In this document: piece by piece, positions 12,835-24,699 of the stretch
Numbering within the stretch: the first letter of the stretch is position 1
Layout of the letters: each line of letters starts with the position of its first letter
The notes under the pieces: model-generated
What the model was told of the DNA's origin: nothing
The model's database searches: none
The model's input: only the letters and a program-made list of their open reading frames with translations
Program-made: the position numbers and the translations under genes
Source: Onchidella celtica
Taxonomy: Eukaryota > Mollusca > Gastropoda > Systellommatophora > Onchidiidae
DNA: 64,000 bases
Direction: 5' to 3'
Assembly: GCA_963931925.1 (NCBI GenBank)
Contig: OZ007576.1
Coordinates: 10,572,261 to 10,636,260, forward strand

Positions 12835-12888
12835 CGAGGCGTTCTCACTACAGGCCGGTCAGCCGAATGTAGGTCAGACATGTAGTGG
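12835..12888 (+). repeat. Left terminal inverted repeat of the P-like transposon
   Basis: Begins CGAGGCGTTCTCACTAC and ends CATGTAGTGG. It is the reverse complement of 15130-15183. Within the repeat, CACTACA near the outer end can pair with TGTAGTG at the inner end, so each TIR can itself fold into a hairpin. Confidence 0.9.
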
Positions 12889-13662
12889 GCCGTCTCGCCG
12901 CAGAGAGACTGACTAGCATTAATTAAATAATACGTTTAGTACTACATGTATTACTAGAACAGAGGTCCACATGGGCTAGCTCAGATACTAGTAATGAGAA
13001 ATGTGTTCTAACAAACTATCGCGTTTTCGGCATTACTTAGAACACACAAAAATGTTTTTAAAATTATGATAAGTGAAAAAATTAAACACACAAAATACCT
13101 TCATTACCAAATACTACGTGCAGGACCAACGATGCTTGGTTCAGTTTTAAAAAAATTACATAAAATCATATGATTCATAAAACTGACAAATTGACCAAGC
13201 GATGAAGCATGGTTCAATAACACAACTGTGCATGTACTGATGTAGATTCATTTTTTAATTCTAGATCTAGTGTGATGTGGAATTTGAGTGAATGAAAATT
13301 TCTGTGTTGTTTAAGAAACAGAACCTCATTTGAACAGTATTCGTGGTTTAATTCTGATAGCCTGCATAGAATGGCACCAGATAAAAGCCGTCATTATAAT
13401 GCAGTGTATACCAGGGGAAGTTAATAGCAATCTTTCAGACACACACTTAAATAACTCCCTATCCTCATTCAATCATTGCCTTTACCACCACCTTCACCCT
13501 ATACCAAACAAAAATGAACATGAATGGGAGAAAGAAAAAAGACAAACTGTACAACATCAATAGCACTGACAACAATAACAATGAACTAAATGTTATTTTG
13601 TACTCACGAATACATGTAGTCTGTAATGTGGATGCAGGCATTATAATAATTACTCCAGGGAT
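12889..13662. other. Interior of the P-like transposon, non-coding
   Basis: AT-rich sequence between the left TIR and the end of the decayed ORF. A partial hairpin is formed by GATGCTTGGTTCAGTTTTA near 13130 and the related AAACTGACAAATTGACCAAG near 13181. No coding segment recognised. Confidence 0.5.
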
Positions 13663-14017
13663 TTATTGTGATTTTGACGTCAGTTTAGCAATCTTCCTCT
13701 TTGGATGTTTTCGCTTTGCAACTGGAGGCAGAACCGCTTCAAAAGAATAACCAAGTGAATGCAAGAAGGAGATCCTGGTGCGTGTAGATGCGACTGTTCT
13801 TTGGGGTATTTGTTAGTGTTACAGATCTTTTGATGAGTGCAGTCTTCTTGTCATCATACTGATCCGATGCATAAATAAGCCATCACAAAGCGAAGAACTT
13901 CATCAAGTTGACTCCATGACTTAATTTTCTTTATAAACTGGTGAAAAATCCTCTTCACACTGCAGTATGCTTCATAGTCTAAAATTAACGTCTCACTCTC
14001 AACTTTGCTTATAATAG
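13663..14017 (-). pseudogene. Frame-shifted remnant downstream of the THAP domain
   Basis: Below 14018 on the minus strand the THAP frame ends, but a shifted frame immediately encodes a coherent segment (SETLILDYEAYCSVKRIF, then SWSQLDEVLRFVMAYL). A second shift leads to DDKKTALIKRS and TNTPKNSRIYTHQDLLL, which resembles the part of P-type transposases after the coiled coil. A further lysine-rich segment (KRKHPKRKIAKL) ends at a stop at 13663-13665. At least two frameshifts and the lack of any catalytic domain show that the gene is decayed and internally deleted. The similarity is recalled from the family style and was not searched. Confidence 0.45.
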
Positions 14018-14554
14018 TTATAATTTGAAATGAACAGAAAACTCTGGTATTGGACCGGTTCTCTCATGGCTAAGGAAAATGTAATTGTTCGGTTGTTTAG
14101 TACTCGTTGCCAAAAAACCCAGGTCTTTTAGTTTGCGACTTAACAGGTCATGGAAGCTCTCAGATTTTAGTGAGTCAAGTTCGAGAAACTTACTCATTTC
14201 ATCGATATCCACTGCGCAGGCCTCTTGTGTAGACATTTTTCTGCGGCGTGGAGTAGTGGAGGTAGAAGTGGGAACACAAGATGAGGGAACATTAGGAAAC
14301 ACAGATGGGGGCACAGCTGGAACATAATGCCGAGAGGAGGGGATCTTAGTTGTAGGAACATCTTTTGGCCAATGCAGGGCGCAAATCCCCATGTTTCCAA
14401 TAACATCTTCTACATTCAGTTTGTTCGGTAAGCTTGCAACCCACTCGTGACACTTAGTTTTGTCCTTTGGAAATCCATAGATTGGTATTTTCTCTTTGGA
14501 ATCATCAGTTTTATAGCCTGTTTTGCAGCCAAACACAGAACACTTTCGTCCCAT
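14018..14554 (-). CDS. THAP-type zinc-finger protein, N-terminal part of a P-like transposase
   Basis: The 178-residue ORF starts with a THAP domain, a C2CH zinc-binding DNA-recognition module. Residues seen are Cys5 and Cys10 (C-x4-C), Trp38, Cys58 and His61 (C-x2-H) with 47 residues between the pairs. The terminal box AVPPSVF is at residues 80-86. A serine/threonine-proline linker follows, then a short charged helix (about 115-150). In P elements this domain would bind sites near the transposon ends. The ORF lies between the two TIRs and reads on the minus strand. It stops at 14018, but another frame continues with coding-like sequence, so the stop probably comes from a frameshift. A domesticated THAP gene is possible but less likely given the TIRs and target duplication. 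Confidence 0.8.
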   Translation of the reverse strand: MGRKCSVFGCKTGYKTDDSKEKIPIYGFPKDKTKCHEWVASLPNKLNVEDVIGNMGICALHWPKDVPTTKIPSSRHYVPAVPPSVFPNVPSSCVPTSTSTTPRRRKMSTQEACAVDIDEMSKFLELDSLKSESFHDLLSRKLKDLGFLATSTKQPNNYIFLSHERTGPIPEFSVHFKL

Positions 14555-15129
14555 TTTGAGTGAATATTTGTAGACCCCTAGTCCAGTTCATGTAAAAAGT
14601 AGAATCTAGATCTAGATCTAGACTAGATCTACAGTCAAGGCGGTTTCCTACAATCAATAATGCAGCTCACTCACAGCCACCGTACAGCACGAAACACCAC
14701 AATTTACAATGCACTGATGTTACAGAATCCCAGTTGATGTGATGAACTAAAACAAAAAAATACAGTTTACAGAATCCTTCGTTCTCTTCTTGACTTGATG
14801 AAATGAAATCAAGAGACGGATAAATGAAGGAGTCACTTCTATGTATATTCTGATCTGTCTAGATATCTTAAAATCTTTATAATCCACGAGTTCACAAGTT
14901 GAAGCATGAGTAGCGAATGTGTAATGTAAACTGTCTTTGAATTTCGGGAAATACAGACCGGGTCGATGCCGTACTTATTTCATTTATGGTATCGAGTCTC
15001 ACTTTACTCTCTATTTTATATTTGTCATGTCGTATCGATTTGGAGTATCGATATTGTTACTGAAAAATCAGGGGGAGTAACTGCCCTTTGTTTCTGAGTG
15101 AGGCCTGGTGAGGCTAGCCAGTGGTCGGA

Positions 15130-15183
15130 CCACTACATGTCTGACCTACATTCGGCTGACCGGCCTGTAGTGAGAACGCCTCG
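15130..15183 (-). repeat. Right terminal inverted repeat of the P-like transposon
   Basis: Reverse complement of the left repeat, with no mismatch seen over the shared 54 bases. Directly followed by the second copy of the GGTGTGGG flanking repeat. Confidence 0.9.
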
Positions 15184-15191
15184 GGTGTGGG

Positions 15192-18100
15192 CAACTTCGC
15201 GAAGTGTGGGGGCAGGGAAGCAGAGGAGGGGACAAGCTCATTAATCATTAATGAGAGTTTGAGATTCCTTTTTCCTGAGTAGAATAAATATCCTAGCAAG
15301 GCAGGTTAAACCAACGCGTGAGCTGTCCGGTCATTAGCCGGGTCGACACAGTTGCTGAATCCATGACACGCCTAAAACGGTCATAACTATATTGTTGGTA
15401 TCTTCAGGCCTTGGGACGAAATATCCATCTCGTCTCTAGATGAAGTTTTGTTACGCGCCCCACAGGGAAGGCTAAACGTGGTTTAAGTGTGTTCCTTGTA
15501 TTCATTCTGAATGAAAAATAAATGTTATTATTCTCAAGCAGTGCACGTGCACATTCCTTGTAAAATATCTTTTTTTTTGGATATTTTATTATATTGTAGC
15601 AACTCCTACATTTCGCTCTCCTAATAATTTCAGTTGTTTTTTGTTGTTGTTGTTGTTTTCAATTCGTGTGTGTGTGTGTGCTTGCATACAAAAATCATTA
15701 TTTCATTGTGTGGGCGAATGAGATATTCAATCTTTCGCACCATTTGCTGACACTTTCTTGTAAAATTAAGACACAATTTACACTAAAATGTGCAGAATTT
15801 GAAATGACAATATGCGTAATTTGTGATTGAAATCTAGAACCCCAATACAAGAAAAAACAAAACAGATTTTCTCCGGGGGTGCAAAACCATTCACAAAACA
15901 CAGCCTTGGTCCCACAGCCTACTTCCCGCTTCTGGATTTCGTTCCTTGGGTGGACTAGTTCGTAGTTTTCACGTTATGTTTCATTCTCTCCAGTTTTCCT
16001 CCCCAAGCTTTCGTCTGTTATCTGTTTCAACCTTATTTTGTGCTTTAAAGTTACTTCTTCATATCCTACTTTTATCAATTTACATTTTGTTTTCCTTTCT
16101 CCTATTACTTTTTCGGTATTCAATTTCATTTCTGGGCAGATTTCAATGTCCACATAGAACTGACCTTTTATAGGCCTAGGGGTGAATCTTTTATTCTTTA
16201 TATGGCACCAAAATTCTCATTCTGTTTTATCTGTTTGTACCTTCAAATATGCAGCCATCTCTGCATTTAAAAACAAAGATACTAGATGCGATAGTGGGCT
16301 CCAGATGCTGTACTGAGCTTTACTTCTCTCTCTTTTGGTTGCTTCTCTCAAATGAAGTGACATTTATTATTGTCAGTCTCTTATTCTACTGCCCACCAGC
16401 AAATGAAATGTAGAGTAATTTTTTTTTCTTTCACTTATCACCGCACCACTAGCGAAACCACTTTAGATTAGTGACCTCCAATTCTAAACAGTTCTGTTCA
16501 TCATTATTTTTTTTTAAACAAGACTGGCGTGAGGCAGTGTAAATTATAATGGTCTAACAAGAGAAAAGGGTGGAACATCGAATAATCAACAAGCGAAAAG
16601 CAAGGTAAAGAAAATGGAATACAACATTTTGAAGTTCACAAAAGAGCAGAGACAGAGCAAGAAAACTAACAGAAAGTGTACACATGAAAGAAGTCGAAGG
16701 TCACAAATGAGGTCAAATAGTCCGGCATTTAACATGACTGTCGTTTCAGCGGTCAAGTAGGCTAGATCACTTTGCACTCTTGCGTGACCCGGTTTGGAAG
16801 TGCTGACACACTTTACAACAGGTATATATAATATGTATGTACTTATGCATTGGATGACGGGCGAGTAAGGCGTGACGTAGACGGTGCTGTGGTTCCTTTT
16901 TATTCATCCCACATGCTCAGACTATGACGAAGAAAAAAAACAGTTGGCTGAATTTTTCCGTATTAGTTGTATACAAACAGAACTAAAATAAATATAATAG
17001 TAACATAACTGCTCATGATTAAAGTGCAAATGCTCAATTAATGTCTTGAGTAAATAAAAAAAAATAATGGCAACTATTTATAATTAGCACCGTAAGATGG
17101 TTTTCTCGCTCCAGCTGGAATAAAGCGGAAGAACATACAGCAACACAGATCGCGAGAAACGTACGGGATAACTGAGGCGCAACCGAGGGCGAAACTGGCT
17201 TTCGGTAAGTTTTGATGAAACACCAATATTCTGTTGTGCTAGATCTGTTTTATGGGAAGTGTTAAGCTCTTTTAGAAAGCGTGTTTTGTGTAATTCCATG
17301 ATAGCCATAGACAGTTTGAAGTGAAGCAGATTAGTCTTCGATCGCTTTTAGTTTTTAGGCGATGAAGCGCGCTCCTACGACACACAGTGAGGATTTACCT
17401 TATTTTCCTACGGCACCGGTTTGTGAGCCGCTATATTTTTCAGCGGGCAGTTTGTGTATGTGTGCACGCCGGCAGGCTTAAATGAAAAAAAACGAATTCA
17501 GCAAATTGACACTGACATACTATGATGTTTTCCGAGTCAGTTTAATACAGTAATAGTAATACTAACACTGCAGCATCGGAATTGCGGGGACGATGCTAGC
17601 ACACAATATACAATCATTGTTATAAATTTATTCATTAGGCCTAATCATTGTTTCAGTTTTAAAATGAGTATTGGACTGCACCTTTCGTCATTATGTTTTG
17701 CAGTCTAGGAGGGAGTTGAATGGTGAATGAAAAATGAAATGATGAAATGGAAAACAGTTTTTATGTAATTTTATGACAAAGAGCTTTCATTTTAACAAGA
17801 ACTAAGCCAAGGATATTATAATCATAAGGGTTATTGAACAAAAAGATTTATATTTAGTCTATAGTCATTTCCATGAACTAATCCAATCAGTTGTCAGATC
17901 AGATATTATATGTGAGCGAGCCCTACTAAGTTACTAACCTCAACGTAAGTCGCACTGGACCAAACGGAGAAAATCACGATGAAACACAAATATAATGCGA
18001 TTTTTTGACGATTTTTATATTTTGGTCGATACTTGAAGTTCATCTATTTTTCTGCATTCTAAATCTAAATTATTTCAGTGCTTTGCTTATTGCGTGGAGA

Positions 18101-18259
18101 CACCAAAATACAAACTGAGGCCGCATCATTATTTGGCAATAATGGGAGAGTTCAATATGTCCCGACCACTTAGTTTGAACTCAACAGCTCTTTTCAGATG
18201 TTTTTTGGGGATTTTCAGGTTGAAAGGGTAGGGTTAGGGATAAGACTTGGTTTAGGGCT
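15192..18259. other. Intergenic region, no gene recognised
   Basis: AT-rich sequence with (TTG)n near 15640-15657 and (GT)n near 15667-15681. A somewhat GC-richer part near 17100-17210 ends in a consensus donor (GTAAGT at 17205). It could be a 5' untranslated exon of the downstream innexin, but nothing else supports that. Confidence 0.45.
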
Positions 18260-18660
18260 TAGGGATAATAATAATAATAGTTCGTCCATCAGGTATGATG
18301 ATGACCTTAACAACACCAGAGGAATAAAGAACAGAAATTGTTGAGAATTTCAACACATGGACAATAAAAAGAACTAAAGGACACAGAGGACAGAATGGAA
18401 AGACTGTTCTTTCATGACTTATGGCTTCTCATGTGACTGATAAGTCCTATTTTTGCCCTGCAGACCCTTCCGCATAAATGACAAGAGTGCTCCGTTGGTT
18501 CAGTACCACTGGGCCTTTTCTTGCGCCGTTCTCTTTTTTTGATAGCCTGCTGGACTCTGTCAGCTTCCCATGCTTTGCTGCCTCTGGTAAGGGCCGCTCT
18601 CCAATTTGCACGATCAAGCGAGAGCTTTTCCCACTCACTCACAGGCTTAGGGATAGGTAG
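18260..18660 (-). pseudogene. 5'-truncated LINE 3' end with C2H2 finger (minus strand)
   Basis: On the minus strand the frame 18412-18642 encodes WEKLSLDRANWRAALTRG, a basic helix (KKRERRKKR) and a C-terminal C2H2 finger CHLCGRVCRAKIGLISHMRS, then a stop. This 'W-x-x-L-x-x-D-R-x-x-W ... CxxCGRxCxSKIGLxSHxRxH' tail is typical of the polymerase ORF of a widespread invertebrate LINE group. The 3' untranslated end contains the run of AAT units at about 18264-18280 on the plus strand (ATT on the element's strand), the expected simple-repeat tail. No RT domain is present upstream, so the insertion is heavily 5'-truncated. Confidence 0.75.
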
Positions 18661-21600
18661 GCAAAAAGTACCATATATATGTATTATATGAATTAGTTAC
18701 TCAGGTACACAACTTTGGTCAGGCACATGTTTCATGTTCCACTGTGAGCCAGGCACTTACTAAAAAAACATCCATCCAGAACTTAGAGACCAACTCACCA
18801 GGGGCATGCTGCTCCCCTGCGACCCCCAGCCATGGATACTCCTAAAATCATGTCGTTGCAGTACCCCTATCTATTGTGTGGCTCAACTGGAACTCCTCCC
18901 GATAGGTAGTTAGGGTTAGGAATAGGGTGGGTTTGATTTGGTGGTCGAGTCATGCTGTATAGCAGAATTATGATTAAAACTGTTAGGAATGCAATGGAAT
19001 AGACCAGCATCACATGTGGGCAAATAATGCCAAGAAAAATTACCTATTATAAGCCTAAGTGCAGAGTGATCTATGGACTGAAGGAGGAGAAGGATTCATT
19101 TAGTGACAACAAACTGTCCTTCATCCCTTTTATCTCACCGTTAGCACAACAATAGGGAGATACCCTGAGAAAAATCGTTTGATCTCATCAGTAAAGGTAG
19201 CAGTTTGGCAAAATGACCAAGGGAGGAGTTTGGGATTGGTGGAGGTCAAAGAAAGAGAGGGCACTGCTGTTGTCAAGTGGCTATTTCACATGAAAGGAAA
19301 GTTAGCACTTCAGGAAAGTATCCACTAACACAGAGAGAGGGTAATAGAGAGACTGCACTTATGTGTGGAATGAAATTACAAAAATAGCAGTGGTTTGTAA
19401 TGGGGAGGTAATGACCAGAAAGGAACGTTTTGACCCAACTTGATTTCAGACATCAGCCAACAAAGCCTGGTGAATTTCAGTGAAAAGATGTTATTATTAG
19501 ATGTGCAGTATGGTTGATCTGTTGAATTCCGTACAGAAATCTTCCCCAAATCCAATTCTATTTGATAGGTCATAAGTAACAGCAAAGCTTTACTCTGGGG
19601 TTTTAACCCTCCTGCTGCCTTAATGTGATGAAGTATGCTAAGTTTTCAGTGCTGGGTTGCCAGTATAAATGAACTTGGCTCGCCAGAAATGCATCTTTTT
19701 TGTTGAGCTTTCCAGATCAATGTAGCAGATACCATATTTATAATATTACCATCTGTAACTCAAGTGAAAGACCATTAGTTGGACATAGTGAGGGTTGATT
19801 AAATTAATGTGAGAAAGTCAACAGATTGAAGATTTTTAGCAAGCCCAGAAAAAAATGTAGAGACTAGAAGGATGTGTTTAATTTTACCACTGTAAGTGAT
19901 GCAGATAAATTATATTTATCCTGTCAGTTTTAATACATTGCAATCTCATAGCAAGAACATAAACTTAATAATAAAAATATGACAACATACATTTGAGCTG
20001 CAGATATCTAGTTAATCTCCCTCTTTATATGATCTGAGACTTGCAGGAGAAGTTAGACGAGGTGTGAGAATTTATACAGCCTGTTAATAATAGTCTAATA
20101 ACACACACAACATGTGATGCCAATCTTTAGCATGAGTCTCAATTGGTTTCTAGACCTCACCATTTGTACATAATAGTTGTGCAAGTCAAGTCATCCACCA
20201 AAGTTTGAATATAATGTGGAATGTATTGTAAAAGAAACATCTAATTATGTCTCTTTAGGTTTTAATTATCCTGTTTCATTTATGACAGATTCTGGTGGTT
20301 AAATACATAAGTGCTGCTGTTTCCTGTCTCAGAGGATCTGTACATAAGCTGACAGGTATTCTTTGTACCATTAGGAATGAAAGTCATGTCAGTTCTCAAT
20401 GTAATCTGAACATTGCTATGGCTGCAAAACTACAATGAGTTATTTTGAAGTACAATTTCACTGTGAATAAAACATTAGGTGTCCCAGACATAGATTAGCA
20501 ATGAGTTCAGCACAGTCGGTTTAAACCTGTCAGTTTGGACTGCCTAATGCATTGGTAAATCATAAGCCCTAACAAAATGACATTAAGTCAGGTGTTAGTG
20601 ACTATATTGAAATGCCTCTAACAAAAATATGTGCATATTCAGTTCAGAAACTATGTGCCAAGAATGCTTTACACAAGGTGTTTATTTTGTCTAACAAGAC
20701 TTATAATATCTTATACCAATTTGTTCAAAGCCTTAAGGAAGCTAAAGTGCGGGTCTGTTTCTGTGCACAATCTGGATACCAAGAGATATTTATACCAGAT
20801 ATACAAAAGAATTTACACAATGAATATATTTTAAATGGTCCTAATATATGCAAGGCTTACCCTATTTTAGCCTCAGAGGAGTAACGTCGAGTCGCATAGG
20901 TGCAGTTGAGGGATCGTCTTTGTGAATCAACTTCATAAGAAGAAGAAGAAGAATATCTATTTAATCCTTTATTATATAGTTTAATTATGAAATGTGAAAA
21001 TTATATTAAGGAAACATAAACATCATATATATATTTTGTGAGATTTCATGTAGTTTAGATTATAAAAACATTTTCATGTTTTTAATATACAGTGAAGTGT
21101 ATACTAGTAAGAGCTTATAATTAATTATTATAAAATACCAAGTACATGAGCTCAAGATGTAATATATCTAACAATTGTTGTGACTCGTATGATGATGAAC
21201 ACATTAATTGTGTTTGTAATTCTACAGTCAGCATAAATTCTGCTGTAGTGGACGGTAAAGATTTTGTTCCATTTAAAACACTTTAATTTAATTAAATGAT
21301 ATGCATGATTGTATCCTTCAGTAGAGATCTTCCAGTAAGCAAGGGAATAAATATTTAAACTGTAAGTGTAACCATGTTCAAGCTCCCCATGTAAAAATAT
21401 ACAAACCCTACCAGCTTTGCAATTAGCCATCGATTGATATACTGCTATTGCACCATATCACTGTTTATTTCCATCTTTATAATTTATTTCAACCTTCTTC
21501 TACATTTTTTTTGTGCCATCAATTTCAGTCTTTTTTTTTTTCTTTTTTTTTTTCTTTGCCTTTCTTTTGTAAAGTATAGTATTTTTCTATGCAAGATAGC

Positions 21601-24411
21601 CATGTGAATAAGTATGTCTGATATTGCACTTCAAAGTCAGGCTAAAGTGAAATGCTGGGACATTGGCAAAGCATGCATTCATGTAATATTGATACAAAAA
21701 TCTCAGAATTGATAGTTTATGGCATCATGCAGAGTTTTGATGAAGCTGTTACACTCAACACTACTCTCAAAATTTTTAGCATAGTGAGCCTGGACTGTAT
21801 AACATTGTATTGATTGTGCCCTTGTGTTTAGCCACTGTTGTAATTTTTTGTAAACTAATTGTTATTACTAATACTATATGAAATCTTATTCTTAATTTGA
21901 GGTGAAATTCAAATAATGAAAATAAGTTACTTAAGAACATTGTCAAGAATTTGTATTTGCTGCAAATGATTTAATAATAATTTGCTGTACTTTAATCCTA
22001 ATATTATAAACAAAATTTTCATTGAGTTCAAAGATTTAAGTCATTAAATCTGTCATACTTGATCCATACAATATTCCTTTGCAAAAAGATTAATTTATAT
22101 TAGCAAATGTAATTTGTATGGTTATTTTATATTGTCCAGCATGTCTTTTGTGTGTGGTCTGATAGGTAGTTGTATCCTGCAGTACCTTCTTATTTATCCA
22201 TCTCTCTGCTTGCTTGCAATGTTGCATTTTTTAGTTTCAATTAGCCTGTCAAACAGATCAGATGTCAGGTCAAGTTCATGTTTCTTTCGAGCATTTTTGT
22301 AATGGGAGTTTAGAGGTCACTGTCTGATAAACTGGAGATAAGAGTGGTAGATAGCATTTGTCTTGTCACACAATACCCTTATAGATTGGTAGGAAACTTT
22401 TCTGGTGAGATATTGAGGACACTGGGAGTGGATGGGGTGACATGATTGCTTGTTTTATTTGAACACCAACTGTTCTAGTTGGTTGCAGAGGTGGTCAGAA
22501 TCTAATTATCTCTATCCTTGGGGGATTCAAGTAATCTGCCTGCCATGTAAATGTTTTCTTGATTGTTTATCACATAAAGGCATTATTGCTTGTTTCACGC
22601 ATTATTAACCTTTTGCCTACGCCGTTATTTTACCCCCCGATCCGTACGTCCTGGGTAGTTTTGTAGACATAGTGCTGTGCAAAGGAAAATACGCATTTTA
22701 GCTGATCTGTATGTCATGGGTAGTTTTGTAAACATTCATTTATTACAGTGTTTTAAGTAATGAGTCTGACATGAGTATTTAGTGAACTTAAAGGAGAAGG
22801 CATGAGAATTTATTTGTATTTGGCAAAGCTTGAGCAAACTGTATTGAAAAGGGAATCTGCACACCGTTTGTTATTTTCATTATTACCTGTTGGGAAGAAT
22901 CCACTTAATGGTTTTGACAGTGTTGTCTATAGATTTGTTTCATTCTCTCCTAAGAATTGGATGTTTGGAGAATTTTTATATTGTTTCTGCACTTTCCCTG
23001 AGAAGCTTTTGTGCACAAGACTTAAGGTGCACTGCTTTTGCTTGACCTAAAATGTCATTATTTTGCACTATATTATTTAGTGTGCCTCCTAATCCTTCTT
23101 TTCTTGCTTCTGGTATTCTCATGTGCCATTGCTATACAGTTAGTTTTTTCTTAGATAGTGCAAAATAGAGACTTAATGATCACAGTTAGAACTCAGAATC
23201 AGATATGTACTTACTACTTGGCACAGGCACATTTTGTCATTCTGTCAAGTCCTATCAGAATGCTTCATATGCATAAAGCAGGGCCTTTTTCACATTTACA
23301 TACGCTCGTGTATGTATTGGTTTTTCCCAGTGTGGTGAGAGGGACTGATTTTCTTAGCATGGAATTTAGTGTTGAAAATGAAATACCAAGGTAGTTATTA
23401 TTTCATTTGGTTCTGTGAAATGAATGATCGCAAATTTCTTAATCATGTCAACAAGTTTCAGTGCTTTATTAAGCATTTTTAATTACTGCATACATATATA
23501 ATCCTGTATTTGCCAAGCTTGAGGTGATGGTCATCCACACTGTGGGGGATATCTGAAGTTTCCTTTGTAGGAGTCTTATTATCTTGTTTTGTCAGTAGCT
23601 TTGAGAACCAAATTTGCTTAGAGACTGTGATAAATTGTCTTCAACTGTTTGCACAATAATCGATTAGCCACGCTTTCTGTTGCCTGTTGTAGTTGCCCCT
23701 TATTTTTGCTGCCTACTGCAGTTCGCCATTGCTTTCAGCTACCAGTTTTCTAGGTGTTTTTTTTTTTTTTTACTCTTTTTCCTAATACTATTAATTGTTT
23801 TTACTTTCTGCATTGTTTATCCATATTCAGTTGGTTGGTGCTTGATACAGGCAGCTACCAGAGTCTACTAGATCTGAATATCAATCAGTCATTTAAAGTA
23901 GATATAATTCCTATTAAACACATGGTATAATTTGTTCTTGATTCAGTTTGTGAATACTTGATAACAGCTTTCATAGTTGAGGAGAGATTTTAAAGACACT
24001 GAAATTGTCCACATACTGATTACATATAATGAGTAGTTTTGAGTAGTTTCCATTTAGATCTGCAAGGATTTGTCAGTTCTTTAATGTCTAAAACAATACA
24101 TTATAATTAGTATTAACTGTTTCTCTGTTTCTGTGGATAAGTGCCTGATCTATGATGAAGCAAGCTTTTTTTTGTCTCAGTGAGATGTAAAAATATCAAT
24201 TTTCCTGAAATTTGTCCCATTAGAATTGGTACATGAATTTGGTTATGGTTAAGTCATTCTTGATTTGATGTTTCTGAAAAGTGAAAAGTCTTCTGGTTGT
24301 TTTTTTTTAATTATGAAAGCCATAAATGAAGAGCACTTCTTTGATAATGGTAATTTATCCATCTGTCTTGTTCTTTGGTTTGGATTCTGTTGATTCTTCA
24401 TTTCTTTTCAG
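18661..24411. other. Region upstream of the innexin coding exons
   Basis: AT-rich sequence without recognisable coding exons. It must contain the promoter and any 5' untranslated exon of the innexin, since both first coding exons are preceded by splice acceptors, but I cannot place them. An AAG-repeat tail at about 20937-20955, following GC-richer sequence, may be the 3' end of a short retroposed element. Confidence 0.45.
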
Positions 24412-24699
24412 TCTGGCTGAGGCTGACCTTCAGTCATGGAACGCGTCTTGAGTGGTTTGCCCAATTTGAAAATTCGAGAAAAGATCCGTGATGATGATAC
24501 TGTGGACCAACTGCACCATTTCGTCACGGTGTACATTTTTGCATTTTTTTCTGTAATTGTTGGGCTTAAGGAGTATGCAGGTGCTCCACTGGACTGCTGG
24601 TTTAGCAACCATATGTGGAAACACTTCCAGGAGCATGCCAATACGTATTGCTGGACACACAAACTCTACCGTTTTCCTAACAGATATAATCTGTCACAG
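24412..24699 (+). CDS. Innexin alternative first coding exon 1a
   Basis: A T-rich acceptor (TTTTCAG, AG at 24410-24411) opens this exon; coding starts at ATG 24436 and ends at CAG 24699 before GTACTG. The 88 codons encode the cytoplasmic N-terminus, TM1 (about residues 27-45) and the first half of extracellular loop 1 including Cys54 and Cys72. It shares 51 of 88 residues with exon 1b. Key differences lie in the pore-lining N-terminus (residues 2-15), TM1 and the loop around residues 50-66, the parts that set gating and docking in this family. Confidence 0.9.

Larger units (their letters stand above)
12835..15183 (-). mobile_element. P-element-like DNA transposon with TIRs, THAP ORF and target duplication
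   Basis: Two nearly perfect inverted repeats of about 54 bp (12835-12888 and 15130-15183) bracket 2.3 kb. The direct repeat GGTGTGGG (8 bp) flanks them at 12827-12834 and 15184-15191. Because the TIR ends also match, the flanking repeat can be read as up to 10 bp (GGGTGTGGGC). Inside, on the minus strand, is an ORF with an N-terminal THAP zinc finger followed by a decayed continuation. THAP finger plus 8-bp target duplication is the signature of the P superfamily. Kolobok also has THAP but duplicates TTAA, which is not seen. No catalytic core of a transposase is found, so this copy is a non-autonomous, internally deleted derivative. Confidence 0.75.

Noticed and set aside
12845..15173. CACTA superfamily transposon, because the TIR contains CACTACAGG
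   Set aside because: The inverted match continues about 10 bases outside CACTA and the direct flanking repeat is 8-10 bp, not 2-3 bp; the THAP ORF also points to P.
20612..20884. 90-codon plus-strand ORF
   Set aside because: No family resemblance and AT-rich; may be chance. The AAG tail shortly after it is noted only as a possible retroposon end.
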